NCBI GenBank assembly: GCA_900551985.1
Contig: URYG01000076.1
Coordinates: 1 to 13,474, forward strand
Source: an uncultured Prevotella sp.
GTDB lineage: Bacteria; Bacteroidota; Bacteroidia; Bacteroidales; Bacteroidaceae
Direction of reading: 5' to 3'
DNA: 13,474 nt
The position numbers and the translations under genes are program-made. Positions 1-6,552 of this stretch are shown here, piece by piece. The notes below the pieces were generated by a model that made no database searches, was not told the origin of the DNA, and was given only the letters and a program-made list of their open reading frames with translations. Each line of letters starts with the position of its first letter. Positions within the stretch are counted from its first letter, which is position 1.

Positions 1-27
1 ATGCCGTGCGTCAAATCATCGGTGGTT

Positions 28-70
28 CTCCCGATAATTTGATCAGTTTCAAATTATCGGGAGTTTTCCT
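28..70 (+). terminator. Intrinsic terminator of an upstream rightward gene
   Basis: A perfect 15-bp inverted repeat (28-42 and 49-63) with a 6-nt loop is followed by TTTTCCTTTT. The T-rich tail lies only on the right side, so it would stop rightward transcription entering from outside the window. The leftward greA transcript also runs through it, but no U-tract follows on that strand. Bases 11-22 can pair with the left arm as well (see findings). Confidence 0.75.
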
Positions 71-83
71 TTTAAATAATACA

Positions 84-548
84 TTATAACTCAACGCTAT
101 CCAGGCGGAATTTCAGCAAGCCGGCTGGTACCTTTACCATTACCTCATCACCTGCCTTTTTACCCAGAAGGGCCTTGGCGATAGGCGACTTGATAGAGAT
201 TTTTCCACTATGCAAATCAGCCTCGTGAGGATTCACGATAACATAACTCATGCTGCACTTGTTGGCAAGATTGGTAATCTTAATCTTGCTCAGCAAGCCA
301 ACGGTATCGCTCTTCAGGCGTGACTTGTCAATAACACGGGCATTCTCCAAGACCTTCTGCTTGAAGCTGATGCGGCTCAAAAGCTTGCCCTGCTCACGCT
401 TGGCAGCATGATACTCGAAATTCTCGCTGAGGTCACCCTTGTCGCGAGCCTCAGCTATCGCATCGCGAACGGCTGGCAACTCTACGTTAACCATGTGTTG
501 AAGTTCGGCCACGAGCTCATCGTAGCCTTCTTGAGACATATATTCCAT
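84..548 (-). CDS. greA: Transcription elongation factor GreA
   Basis: GreA binds in the secondary channel of RNA polymerase and stimulates cleavage of backtracked RNA so that stalled complexes restart. The 154-residue length is normal for the family. Residues 1-75 form the N-terminal coiled-coil hairpin, with the tip motif GDLSEN at 38-43; D39 and E42 correspond to the acidic tip residues that act at the polymerase active site. Residues 80-154 are the FKBP-like C-terminal domain, with the family segment SPIAKALLGKKAGDEV near 125-140. The start at 548 is preceded by AGGA 6 nt upstream; a second Met at residue 4 (537-539) is an alternative that would still keep the family start 'YMSQEGY' nearly intact. 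It is transcribed alone from a TAnnTTTG promoter at 618-649 and diverges from the PepSY gene. Family assignment is secure. Confidence 0.95.
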   Translation of the reverse strand: MEYMSQEGYDELVAELQHMVNVELPAVRDAIAEARDKGDLSENFEYHAAKREQGKLLSRISFKQKVLENARVIDKSRLKSDTVGLLSKIKITNLANKCSMSYVIVNPHEADLHSGKISIKSPIAKALLGKKAGDEVMVKVPAGLLKFRLDSVEL

Positions 549-617
549 TTTTCCTATTTTCTTAATTATCTATTTATCTTATTGTTCTTAAGAATGATGA
601 TTTTTAATTTCGGGGTG

Positions 618-649
618 CAAAGTTACTAGTAAAACATGAAATCACCAAA
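618..649 (-). promoter_or_regulatory. greA promoter (Bacteroidetes -7/-33 type)
   Basis: On the minus strand TAACTTTG (618-625) matches the Bacteroidetes -7 element TAnnTTTG. A TTTG (646-649) lies 20 nt upstream, which is the expected -33 position. The start codon of greA is about 70 nt downstream. Confidence 0.75.
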
Positions 650-723
650 CTTTTTTAGTGAAAAAGTTGAGAATCCTTCGTTTTTGCCAATGGCAAAGGC
701 TTTTCAAATCATTATTTTTAGGT

Positions 724-755
724 ATTGCAGAGGTCGGAAAATACCATTAACTTTG
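724..755 (+). promoter_or_regulatory. Promoter of the PepSY-type membrane protein gene
   Basis: TAACTTTG (748-755) is a full TAnnTTTG -7 element, with ATTG (724-727) 20 nt upstream as a -33 element. The start codon at 790 lies 34 bp downstream. A 15-bp inverted repeat, TTTGCC-AAT-GGCAAA (683-697), sits upstream between the two divergent promoters. Confidence 0.7.
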
Positions 756-789
756 CAACCCAATTATAAAAACATTAAAAGAAAAGATA

Positions 790-2370
790 ATGAGAGATAA
801 AAAGAACAAACATTTTACTTGGAAGAAATACCACCGATGGTTCGGACTTGTACTATCCGTCTTCATGCTGGTATTCTGCGTATCGGGCATCATCCTGAAC
901 CATCGCCAGCTCTTTGCCGATTGCGATGTAAGCAGGAGCATTTTGCCTCCGGCTTATCATATTCAGAACTTCAATAACGGCATTATCAAAGGTTCCATCA
1001 AGGCATCTGATGATTCCGTTTTGGCCTATGGCTACGGCGGCATCTGGCTTACGGATTCAAAAATGAAAAGCTGGAAAGATTTCAACAAAGGATTGCCGGA
1101 GAACGTGGATGGCAGGAATATCCGAAATATGATACAGACGAAGGATGGAGAAATCTGGTGCGCTGCCACGATGGATGTTTATCGCTTCAACGGAAAGGAA
1201 TGGAAAAGATTTTCATTACCCGATAATCATGAGAGAATCGCTGATATTGCATTGACCAAAGATAGCATGAGCCTCATCGCCATGACCCGCTCTGCCGTGT
1301 ATGAAATATCAGGCAAGAAGATGAAAACTGCTAATGATAAGATAGATGCTGCAAGCGAAAATCTGATGGCAACCCGAAAGATCATCGGTCAACCAGAAGG
1401 CTTTACCCCGATGGTTACCCTCTTCAAAACCGTTTGGCATCTGCATAGCGGTGCTTTCTTCGGATTAACTGGCAGATTGATAGTGGATGCCATCGCCATC
1501 GTACTCATCATCCTTTCGATAACGGGCATCATCCTCTTTATCCTGCCTTACCGCATTCGCCGACAGAAGCGCTTACAGGCAAGAGAAAAGATGCAGAAGC
1601 TTGGTAAACAGATGGTTTTCAATGCAAAATGGCATAACAAATTAGGATACACGACTATCATCCTTACACTTTGGCTAGCGATAACAGGTATGTGTCTCCG
1701 TCCACCATTGATGATACCTCTGGCAATGAACAAAACCACAGAAAAAGTGAAGGATGGAAATGTCTGGCACGATAAACTTCGCGCTATCCGATGGGATGCA
1801 GCAGAGGGCAACTGGCTTGTTTCTACATCAGAAGGATTCCTTAGAGTGGATGAGCATTTCCAGCATAAACCTATCTTATTAAATAAGGAGAAGGCACCAA
1901 AGGTAAGTCCGATGGGAGTTACCGTTTTCGAGAGCGACGGCAAAGGTGGTTGGCTGATTGGTTCCTTCAGCGGCATGTTCCGATGGTATCCGGAAAAGAA
2001 TCTGATTGTGGATTATTTTACGGGGAAACAGAATATAGAAAAGTCGATGATTCCGATTTCAAACCATCTGGTTAGCGGTTATTCCAAGGATTTCTTCAAT
2101 GGAAAAGAAGTGGTTTTCGATTATAGCAAAGGAGCGAGTTTCGGGAAAACAACCTCTACCCCAGAAGTTCTTTCAGCCATCCCCATGTCACTTTGGAATG
2201 TGGCTTTAGAGCTTCACGTGGGCAGATGCTATTCTCCGCTTTTAGGTCCTCTTTCCGACCTCTTCGTCTTTATCTCCGGTTTGCTGATAACGCTGGTTTT
2301 GCTTTCCGGATATATTATTTTGCATCGGAGAAAGAAGAAGAGCCCCAAACTTCCTCGGAAATCTCTCTAA
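790..2370 (+). CDS. PepSY-associated transmembrane protein with propeller-like periplasmic segments
   Basis: This 526-residue inner-membrane protein has four predicted helices, near residues 17-36, 229-252, 286-303 and 488-511. The pattern 'KYHRWFGL' entering helix 1, and paired histidines beside the later helices (H15, H217/H219 in WHLHSG, H282 in KWHNKLG, H476 in LHVGR), are typical of the PepSY_TM family. That family is linked to iron uptake or reductive release of iron, and such histidines can ligate haem. The two large extracytoplasmic loops (about 45-215 and 305-485) are not classic PepSY domains. They contain repeated 'GGIWLTDSKMKSW', 'GEIWCAATMDVYRFNGKEWKRF' and 'GGWLIGSFSGMFRWYPEKN' segments resembling blades of two-component-regulator propellers. 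The C-terminus is strongly basic. A full promoter lies just upstream. The last 56 bp overlap the convergent methyltransferase gene. Family call is firm; substrate and haem binding are inference. Confidence 0.8.
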   Translation: MRDKKNKHFTWKKYHRWFGLVLSVFMLVFCVSGIILNHRQLFADCDVSRSILPPAYHIQNFNNGIIKGSIKASDDSVLAYGYGGIWLTDSKMKSWKDFNKGLPENVDGRNIRNMIQTKDGEIWCAATMDVYRFNGKEWKRFSLPDNHERIADIALTKDSMSLIAMTRSAVYEISGKKMKTANDKIDAASENLMATRKIIGQPEGFTPMVTLFKTVWHLHSGAFFGLTGRLIVDAIAIVLIILSITGIILFILPYRIRRQKRLQAREKMQKLGKQMVFNAKWHNKLGYTTIILTLWLAITGMCLRPPLMIPLAMNKTTEKVKDGNVWHDKLRAIRWDAAEGNWLVSTSEGFLRVDEHFQHKPILLNKEKAPKVSPMGVTVFESDGKGGWLIGSFSGMFRWYPEKNLIVDYFTGKQNIEKSMIPISNHLVSGYSKDFFNGKEVVFDYSKGASFGKTTSTPEVLSAIPMSLWNVALELHVGRCYSPLLGPLSDLFVFISGLLITLVLLSGYIILHRRKKKSPKLPRKSL

Positions 2371-3469
2371 CCAGATCTATCTTTGCCCATTGCTCAGCAT
2401 CGGTCAGTTTATTGCCGATCTCGCAAGAGGCAAAACCGCATTGAGGACTGAGGCTTAAGCGATTGAGAGAAATATACTTGGCAGTTTCGTGGATTCTGGC
2501 GATGACCGTAGCCTTATCCTCCAACACTGGAGATTTGGAGGTTACCAAACCCAGAACCACCTTCTTGCCATCTGCCACATATTTCAATGGTTCGAAACCG
2601 CCCGAACGCTCATCATCATACTCCAGATAGAAGGTATCTACATCTTCATGAGCGAAGAGATAAGGAGCTACGGCATCGTAGGCACCTTTGGTGGCATAGC
2701 AGGAATGATAATTGCCACGGCATACGTGGGTGTTGATAGTCAATCCCTCCGGTTTGCCCTCAATAGCAAGGTTGTTCACCTTCAGATATTGCAGGGCTTC
2801 CTGTTCAAGGGTGAAGCCGTTGCCCACCTTTGCTTTCCAGTAATCACTATCCACAATCATTCCCCAGGTGCAATCATCGAGCTGGATGGTGCGGCAACCG
2901 GCTGCATAAATCTCCTGGAAAAAGGTGCGATAAGCCTGGGCAATATCCTCTATCAGCTGGGTGGTGTTAGGATAGAACTTGCGGGTGTTCTCGGCATTCT
3001 TGCCACGAAACAGTTCCGCAAGAAACTGTGCAGGAGCCGGAATCGTCTGCTTTGCCTCGAAGATATATTCGCCCTTGGCATCCAACTCCTCAAACTGCTT
3101 CACAAACAGGAAATCCTTGATAAAAGGATGATTCTCGCCGGTAATCTTGCCGGTCAGTTGGATAGAGCCCTTGGTTGTCTCCTCGCCATGAAACTGATAG
3201 CCATGCTCCAGTTCAATATGTTCCACACCATTGAATCCCCACATAAAGTCGAGATGCCAATAGCTGCGGCGGAACTCGCCATCGGTGATATAAGGCAGGC
3301 GATGCGCCTTCTGCTGCCTGATGACCTCAGTAATCAGACGGTCTTCGATGCAGCGAAGGTCGGTAGCAGAAATCTTGCCATCAGCAAACTTGGCTCTTGC
3401 TTCTTTCAACTCTGCAGGGCGCAAATAGCTGCCCACTGCCTCAAAATGTATATTTCTTACGTTACTCAT
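2315..3469 (-). CDS. MetE C-terminal-domain-like (YxjG/YxjH family) zinc methyltransferase
   Basis: The 384-residue protein matches the short family related to the catalytic half of cobalamin-independent methionine synthase. It probably transfers a methyl group to homocysteine or a related thiol in the cytoplasm, but the methyl donor of these short forms is not settled. The zinc ligands are visible in order: H248 and C250 in 'NTHVCRGN', E283 in 'YLEYDDERSG', and C344 in 'SPQCGFAS'. D198 in 'IQLDDC' matches a conserved substrate-binding acid. The start at 3469 is fixed by AGGAGA (minus strand, 3477-3482) 7 nt upstream. The family normally ends at 'SEEVW'; here nine extra residues follow, overlapping the end of the PepSY gene. 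It diverges from an Lrp/AsnC regulator across a region with Lrp-type boxes, so control by that regulator is likely but inferred. Confidence 0.88.
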   Translation of the reverse strand: MSNVRNIHFEAVGSYLRPAELKEARAKFADGKISATDLRCIEDRLITEVIRQQKAHRLPYITDGEFRRSYWHLDFMWGFNGVEHIELEHGYQFHGEETTKGSIQLTGKITGENHPFIKDFLFVKQFEELDAKGEYIFEAKQTIPAPAQFLAELFRGKNAENTRKFYPNTTQLIEDIAQAYRTFFQEIYAAGCRTIQLDDCTWGMIVDSDYWKAKVGNGFTLEQEALQYLKVNNLAIEGKPEGLTINTHVCRGNYHSCYATKGAYDAVAPYLFAHEDVDTFYLEYDDERSGGFEPLKYVADGKKVVLGLVTSKSPVLEDKATVIARIHETAKYISLNRLSLSPQCGFASCEIGNKLTDAEQWAKIDLVREISEEVWGSSSFSDAK

Positions 3470-3560
3470 TGTTTTATCTCCTATATTTTTAAATGATGAA
3501 TGACTCTTAATTTACCATTATCTGATGATGAACGGCTCTTTGCATCCGGAATTGCGAGTG

Positions 3561-3592
3561 CAAAGGTAAGAAGAAGAATTTTATCTGCCAAA
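3561..3592 (-). promoter_or_regulatory. Promoter of the MetE-like methyltransferase gene
   Basis: On the minus strand TACCTTTG (3561-3568) fits TAnnTTTG, and TTTG (3589-3592) lies 20 nt upstream as the -33 element. This predicts a leader of roughly 85 nt before the start at 3469. No known riboswitch fold was recognised in that leader. Confidence 0.7.
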
Positions 3593-3606
3593 TATTCTTC
3601 GTAATT

Positions 3607-3621
3607 CAGAAAAATATGCTA
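3607..3621 (+). promoter_or_regulatory. Lrp-type box overlapping the regulator's -7 element
   Basis: CAGAAAAATATGCTA matches the E. coli Lrp consensus YAGHAWATTWTDCTR at 14 of 15 positions; the mismatch is at 3614. It overlaps the first two bases of the -7 element TATCTTTG (3620-3627) of the regulator gene. Its centre is 41 bp, about four helical turns, from the perfect box at 3648-3662. Confidence 0.55.
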
Positions 3622-3627
3622 TCTTTG
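3620..3627 (+). promoter_or_regulatory. -7 element of the Lrp/AsnC regulator gene
   Basis: TATCTTTG fits TAnnTTTG and is followed by the usual GCA. No good -33 TTTG is present at the right distance, which would suit a promoter needing an activator or one kept weak by autoregulation. Confidence 0.5.
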
Positions 3628-3647
3628 CAGCGTATTAAGCAAATTCG

Positions 3648-3662
3648 CAGAATATTATTCTG
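3648..3662 (+). promoter_or_regulatory. Perfect Lrp-type operator box
   Basis: CAGAATATTATTCTG matches YAGHAWATTWTDCTR at all 15 positions. It is the core of a 17-bp perfect inverted repeat (3647-3654 and 3656-3663 around T3655). It ends 5 bp before the first ATG of the Lrp/AsnC gene, within the predicted leader, as expected for autorepression. Confidence 0.65.
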
Positions 3663-3667
3663 CAAAA

Positions 3668-4171
3668 ATGAATAAAATCAGTAATAAAGAAACAATGGCT
3701 ACAGAAGAAAATCTCGACGAAATCGATATCAAGATACTCAAGTTGTTGCAGCAGAACTCGCGACTCACCGTGAAGGAACTTGCCGCAAGAGTACACCTCT
3801 CCCCTTCTCCCACCTTCGAGCGGCAGAAGCGACTGGAGCGTGAGGGATACATCCAGCGCTATGGGGCGATAGTGGATCATCACAAGATGGGACACAACGT
3901 GATTGTACTCTGCAATATCCGACTGAAGCAGCACACCCACGATTTGATTCAGCAATTCATGGATACCGTGCAAACCATCGACCAGATAACGGAATGCTAC
4001 AACACCACCGGTGATTACGATTTCCAGATCAAGGTATATGCCCGAGATATGAAAGCCTATCAGGACTTCATGCTCAACACCCTGGGAAACATCGACTGCA
4101 TCGGAAGCCTCCACAGCATCATCGTGATTGGAGAAATCAAGGATTCACATTATATTCCCGTAGCAAAATAA
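3668..4171 (+). CDS. Lrp/AsnC family transcriptional regulator
   Basis: This is a DNA-binding regulator of the feast/famine family, which usually senses an amino acid. Residues 16-65 form the N-terminal helix-turn-helix ('LDEIDIKILKLLQQNSRLTV' onward, recognition helix around 'SPSPTFERQKRLEREG'). Residues 75-155 form the RAM ligand-binding and oligomerisation domain, with the conserved 'TGDYDF' at 114-119. The 167-residue length is normal. The first ATG (3668) has no ribosome binding site and lies 5 bp after the operator palindrome; the ATG at 3695 (residue 10, 'MATEENLDEID') gives a more typical family N-terminus and may be the real start. The stop codon is part of AGGAGA, the ribosome binding site of the next gene, so the two are cotranscribed. 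The divergent methyltransferase suggests a methionine or sulfur-amino-acid effector, but this is inference. Confidence 0.9.
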   Translation: MNKISNKETMATEENLDEIDIKILKLLQQNSRLTVKELAARVHLSPSPTFERQKRLEREGYIQRYGAIVDHHKMGHNVIVLCNIRLKQHTHDLIQQFMDTVQTIDQITECYNTTGDYDFQIKVYARDMKAYQDFMLNTLGNIDCIGSLHSIIVIGEIKDSHYIPVAK

Positions 4172-4182
4172 GGAGAAACGTT

Positions 4183-4881
4183 ATGACAGCAAAAAGAATT
4201 TCAATAATATGCCTGTTTATTTCCATGCTTTTCTGCCTTCCATCCAAGGCACAGAAACCAGGAGATATCGTCAGCGAGCAAACCATCAGGAAACTGGGAG
4301 AGAAGCATTTCTTCTCCATTTCCCCCATTCCTGATGATATTTTCCGCCTGATGCAGGGGAAGACGTATAAGAAGAACTGCACCGTGGCAAGGAGCGAACT
4401 GCGATACCTGCGATGCCTGCATGTGGATAAGGACGGCAGGAAGATAGTGGGCGAAATGGTGGTGAACAAGGCGATAGCGGCAGATGTACTCGATATTCTC
4501 AAAAAGCTCTACGAGGCGAAATATCCGATAGAGCGAATGAGACTCATCGACTATTGGGATGCCAATGACGAAAGGGCGATGAGAGCCAACAACTCATCCA
4601 GCTTCAACTTCCGCTTCATCTCGCATACCAAGATTGTTTCGAAACATGGCAGGGGACTTGCCGTCGATATCAATACACTCTATAACCCTTATCACAAACG
4701 GCTGAAAAACGGAAAGGAAGTGGTAGAGCCAGCTACGGCACGACCTTATCTCGACCGCAGCAAGCACCATGCTTATATGATCAGAAAGGGCGATTTATGC
4801 TACCAGCTCTTCAAGGAAAAGGGTTTCAGATGGGGTGGCGACTGGAAGCATAGCAAGGATTACCAGCACTTCGAGAAATAA
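4183..4881 (+). CDS. Exported M15-family peptidase (peptidoglycan-type)
   Basis: The 232-residue protein starts with a signal peptide (about 1-23, cut near 'SKA|Q'). It carries the M15 zinc-peptidase signature: H155 and D162 in 'SKHGRGLAVDIN' and H229 in 'DYQHFE' are the predicted zinc ligands, and D220 in 'RWGGDW' sits where family members have the acidic catalytic residue. M15C enzymes cut peptidoglycan peptides, for example endolysin-like L-Ala-D-Glu peptidases or D,D-carboxypeptidases; which bond this one cuts cannot be told. It would act in the periplasm. The start is set by AGGAGA at 4171-4176, 6 nt upstream, which overlaps the stop codon of the Lrp/AsnC gene. A strong hairpin terminator follows the stop at once, so this is the last gene of a two-gene operon. 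Confidence 0.88.
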   Translation: MTAKRISIICLFISMLFCLPSKAQKPGDIVSEQTIRKLGEKHFFSISPIPDDIFRLMQGKTYKKNCTVARSELRYLRCLHVDKDGRKIVGEMVVNKAIAADVLDILKKLYEAKYPIERMRLIDYWDANDERAMRANNSSSFNFRFISHTKIVSKHGRGLAVDINTLYNPYHKRLKNGKEVVEPATARPYLDRSKHHAYMIRKGDLCYQLFKEKGFRWGGDWKHSKDYQHFEK

Positions 4882-4890
4882 GAACACAAG

Positions 4891-4942
4891 AAGGCTATGC
4901 TGTTGTTGCTTGAGATTCTGCAACAAACAGCATAGCCTTTTT
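4891..4942 (+). terminator. Terminator of the regulator-peptidase operon
   Basis: Arms 4891-4909 and 4920-4939 pair over about 19 bp with one bulged base and a 10-nt loop, followed by TTT (a run of five T counting the arm end). On the minus strand the tail is TTCTTGTG, so it may also serve the leftward small gene at 5029-5133. Confidence 0.8.
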
Positions 4943-4971
4943 ATGATCCGGCAGCTTTATGATCTGGCAGC
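4940..4971. repeat. 16-bp tandem duplication
   Basis: TTTATGATCCGGCAGC (4940-4955) is followed directly by TTTATGATCTGGCAGC (4956-4971), 15 of 16 bases identical. It lies just after the terminator in non-coding sequence. CTAACTG then occurs three times (4988, 5011, 5029), the last inside the small gene's end. No function is evident. Confidence 0.8.
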
Positions 4972-5028
4972 ATAACTAGCTGATAATCTAACTGTCCTTA
5001 ATAAATTTGTCTAACTGCACTCAATTAC

Positions 5029-5133
5029 CTAACTGTACCAAACAGAATTATACTCTCTGCGGTCATCTTCCTCATTATAGAGGTTCTCATACTCAAGGTT
5101 CATTGCCTCGAATTTTTCCTGTGTCTGTTTCAT
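5029..5133 (-). CDS. Small acidic protein, 34 residues, unknown function
   Basis: A 34-codon frame starts MKQTQEKFEAMNLEYENLYN and ends with 'NSVWYS' before TAG. A perfect AGGAGG (minus strand, 5141-5146) sits 7 nt before the ATG. Strong Shine-Dalgarno sequences are uncommon in Bacteroidetes, which argues for a real gene. TATTTTTG (5189-5196) with TTGACA (5217-5222) upstream gives a plausible promoter. The product is rich in Glu/Asp and likely helical, with no signal peptide or membrane segment. It shares its promoter region with the divergent DUF3810 gene. No family is recognised. Confidence 0.6.
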   Translation of the reverse strand: MKQTQEKFEAMNLEYENLYNEEDDRREYNSVWYS

Positions 5134-5188
5134 GATAGCACCTCCTATTACTTTAAGTCAATAAATTCGTTTCTACCTTTTGTATATG

Positions 5189-5222
5189 CAAAAATAGCAA
5201 AAAAATGAATCGATGCTGTCAA
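5189..5222 (-). promoter_or_regulatory. Candidate promoter of the 34-residue small gene
   Basis: On the minus strand TATTTTTG (5189-5196) fits TAnnTTTG, and TTGACA (5217-5222) lies 20 nt upstream. The ATG at 5133 is about 55 nt downstream. Confidence 0.45.
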
Positions 5223-5240
5223 CTATTCAGAAAACTTTTG

Positions 5241-5248
5241 TATTTTTG
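5241..5248 (+). promoter_or_regulatory. -7 element of the DUF3810 gene
   Basis: TATTTTTG followed by CA fits TAnnTTTG. The -33 position has no clear TTTG. The start codon is 78 bp downstream. Confidence 0.45.
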
Positions 5249-5325
5249 CATCAGAAAGCCATATTTGGCGACATTATAACAATTAGAAGGAAGTAAGAAC
5301 AATCAGAATAAAGAAAGAATAAAGA

Positions 5326-6516
5326 ATGAATATGAAGATACAGCATACATTTCGACTCAATCGGGTAAAGTGGCGCCACTGGTTATTGCTGGTACTGCTC
5401 ATCCTCGTAACGCTTACCAAGATGATTCCTCTATGGGGATTCATCTACACCACCCGTATCTATCCCGTCATCGGCACCTTTCTCTCTCCCATCTCAGGAT
5501 TTTTTCCTTTTGCCGTAGGCGATATCTTCATCGCTCTCAGCATTGCCTGGGTTATCTTCTATCCCATCTATGAGATAGGATTGAGAAAGAAGCTTGCCAG
5601 GCGATACTTCTTCCTGGCAGCAAAGAGAGGCAGCTGTCCCAAGAAGAAGGTTGTATTCGGAAGAGTGGCAGAATACCTGCTTTGGGTATATGCCTGGTTC
5701 TACATCGCCTGGGGATTGAACTACTCCCAGCCGAATATCTATGCTAGAATAGGTATGAAGCCGGTGGAAGTAAGCGAAGCTAAATTCAAGACATTCGCCT
5801 ATCAATATGCCGACAGCCTTAACGCCTTAAGCATTTCTTCTGATATTGCCGGGAGTAGCATTTTCTCTGATAGCATCGTGGATGATGGCTTGAAGAATCG
5901 GGTACGGGATGCGGTTCTGAAGGAATATAACAAAATAGGTTATAAGGAAGGTATCAATGCGCCTTTCAACCAGCATCCTCATGCCAAGACGATGGTATTC
6001 ACACCCCTCAGTTCGATGTCGGGCGTTACCGGAAGCATGGGACCTTTCTTCTGTGAGTTTACGCTTAATGGAGATATTCTCCCCCACGATTATCCAGCCA
6101 CCTATGCCCACGAGTTTGCCCACTTTCTGGGTGTAGCCAACGAGGGTGAAGCGAATTTCTACAGCTATATCGTGTGCACGGCATCGGCAGATAAGCAGGT
6201 GAGATTCAGCGGATATTACCACATTTTCTTCCATGTATTGAATAATGTATATGATATTCTCGGCGAAAAGGAGGGAGAAAGATTTCTGAAATACATCCGC
6301 CCAGAGATTATCCAACTGGCAAAGAGCGACCGCCAATACTGGCTCAGCAAACGATGCAAGGCTCTTGATGCTGCTCAGGATATCATCTTCGAACTCTACC
6401 TCAGGGGCAACCATGTGGCAGAAGGCAGGAAGAGCTATTCGGGCGTCATCGGCTTAATACTGGCTTGGGAAGAAAAGAAGAATACTTTAGGGAAAGATGA
6501 GCAAGGCAGAAAATAA
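5326..6516 (+). CDS. DUF3810 family membrane protein with HExxH-type zinc site
   Basis: The 396-residue protein has an N-terminal membrane part with helices near 19-36, 62-83 and 115-133, followed by a soluble domain. The soluble domain contains 'HEFAH' at 262-266 and 'ANEGEANF' at 271-278, the arrangement of a gluzincin-like metallopeptidase: H262 and H266 as zinc ligands, E263 as catalytic base, E275 or E273 as third ligand. The family is widespread in Bacteroidetes and, to my knowledge, uncharacterised. The site suggests a membrane-anchored protease, but no substrate can be named. The A+G-rich stretch 'AAAGAATAAAGA' precedes the ATG; a second in-frame ATG two codons later (5332) is an alternative. 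The gene seems to be transcribed alone. A hairpin just after the stop belongs to the convergent operon, so this transcript has no clear terminator of its own. Confidence 0.85.
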   Translation: MNMKIQHTFRLNRVKWRHWLLLVLLILVTLTKMIPLWGFIYTTRIYPVIGTFLSPISGFFPFAVGDIFIALSIAWVIFYPIYEIGLRKKLARRYFFLAAKRGSCPKKKVVFGRVAEYLLWVYAWFYIAWGLNYSQPNIYARIGMKPVEVSEAKFKTFAYQYADSLNALSISSDIAGSSIFSDSIVDDGLKNRVRDAVLKEYNKIGYKEGINAPFNQHPHAKTMVFTPLSSMSGVTGSMGPFFCEFTLNGDILPHDYPATYAHEFAHFLGVANEGEANFYSYIVCTASADKQVRFSGYYHIFFHVLNNVYDILGEKEGERFLKYIRPEIIQLAKSDRQYWLSKRCKALDAAQDIIFELYLRGNHVAEGRKSYSGVIGLILAWEEKKNTLGKDEQGRK

Positions 6517-6552
6517 AAAAGAGCGGTTGATGCCAATCTCTGCCCCAACCGC
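6515..6552 (-). terminator. Terminator of the sigma/anti-sigma/Spy-like operon
   Basis: On the minus strand GCGGTTG (6546-6552) pairs with CAACCGC (6523-6529) over a 16-nt loop and is followed by TTTTTT (6515-6520). It lies about 80 nt after the stop of the Spy-like gene and directly abuts the end of the convergent DUF3810 gene. Confidence 0.65.

Noticed and set aside
2489..3496. A 335-codon open frame on the plus strand, antisense to the methyltransferase
   Set aside because: The minus-strand frame has all four zinc ligands and a strong ribosome binding site; the plus-strand translation has no recognisable domain and is a shadow of codon bias.
3470..3556. Possible SAM or other riboswitch in the methyltransferase leader
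   Set aside because: The roughly 85-nt leader shows no recognisable kink-turn or multi-helix core; control by the Lrp-type boxes is a simpler reading.
4940..5040. Short repeats as a CRISPR array
   Set aside because: The 16-bp units are adjacent without spacers and there are only two; CTAACTG copies are too short and unevenly spaced, and no cas gene is present.
5827..6414. 195-codon minus-strand frame inside the DUF3810 gene
   Set aside because: It is antisense to a well-supported family protein, with no ribosome binding site or domain pattern.
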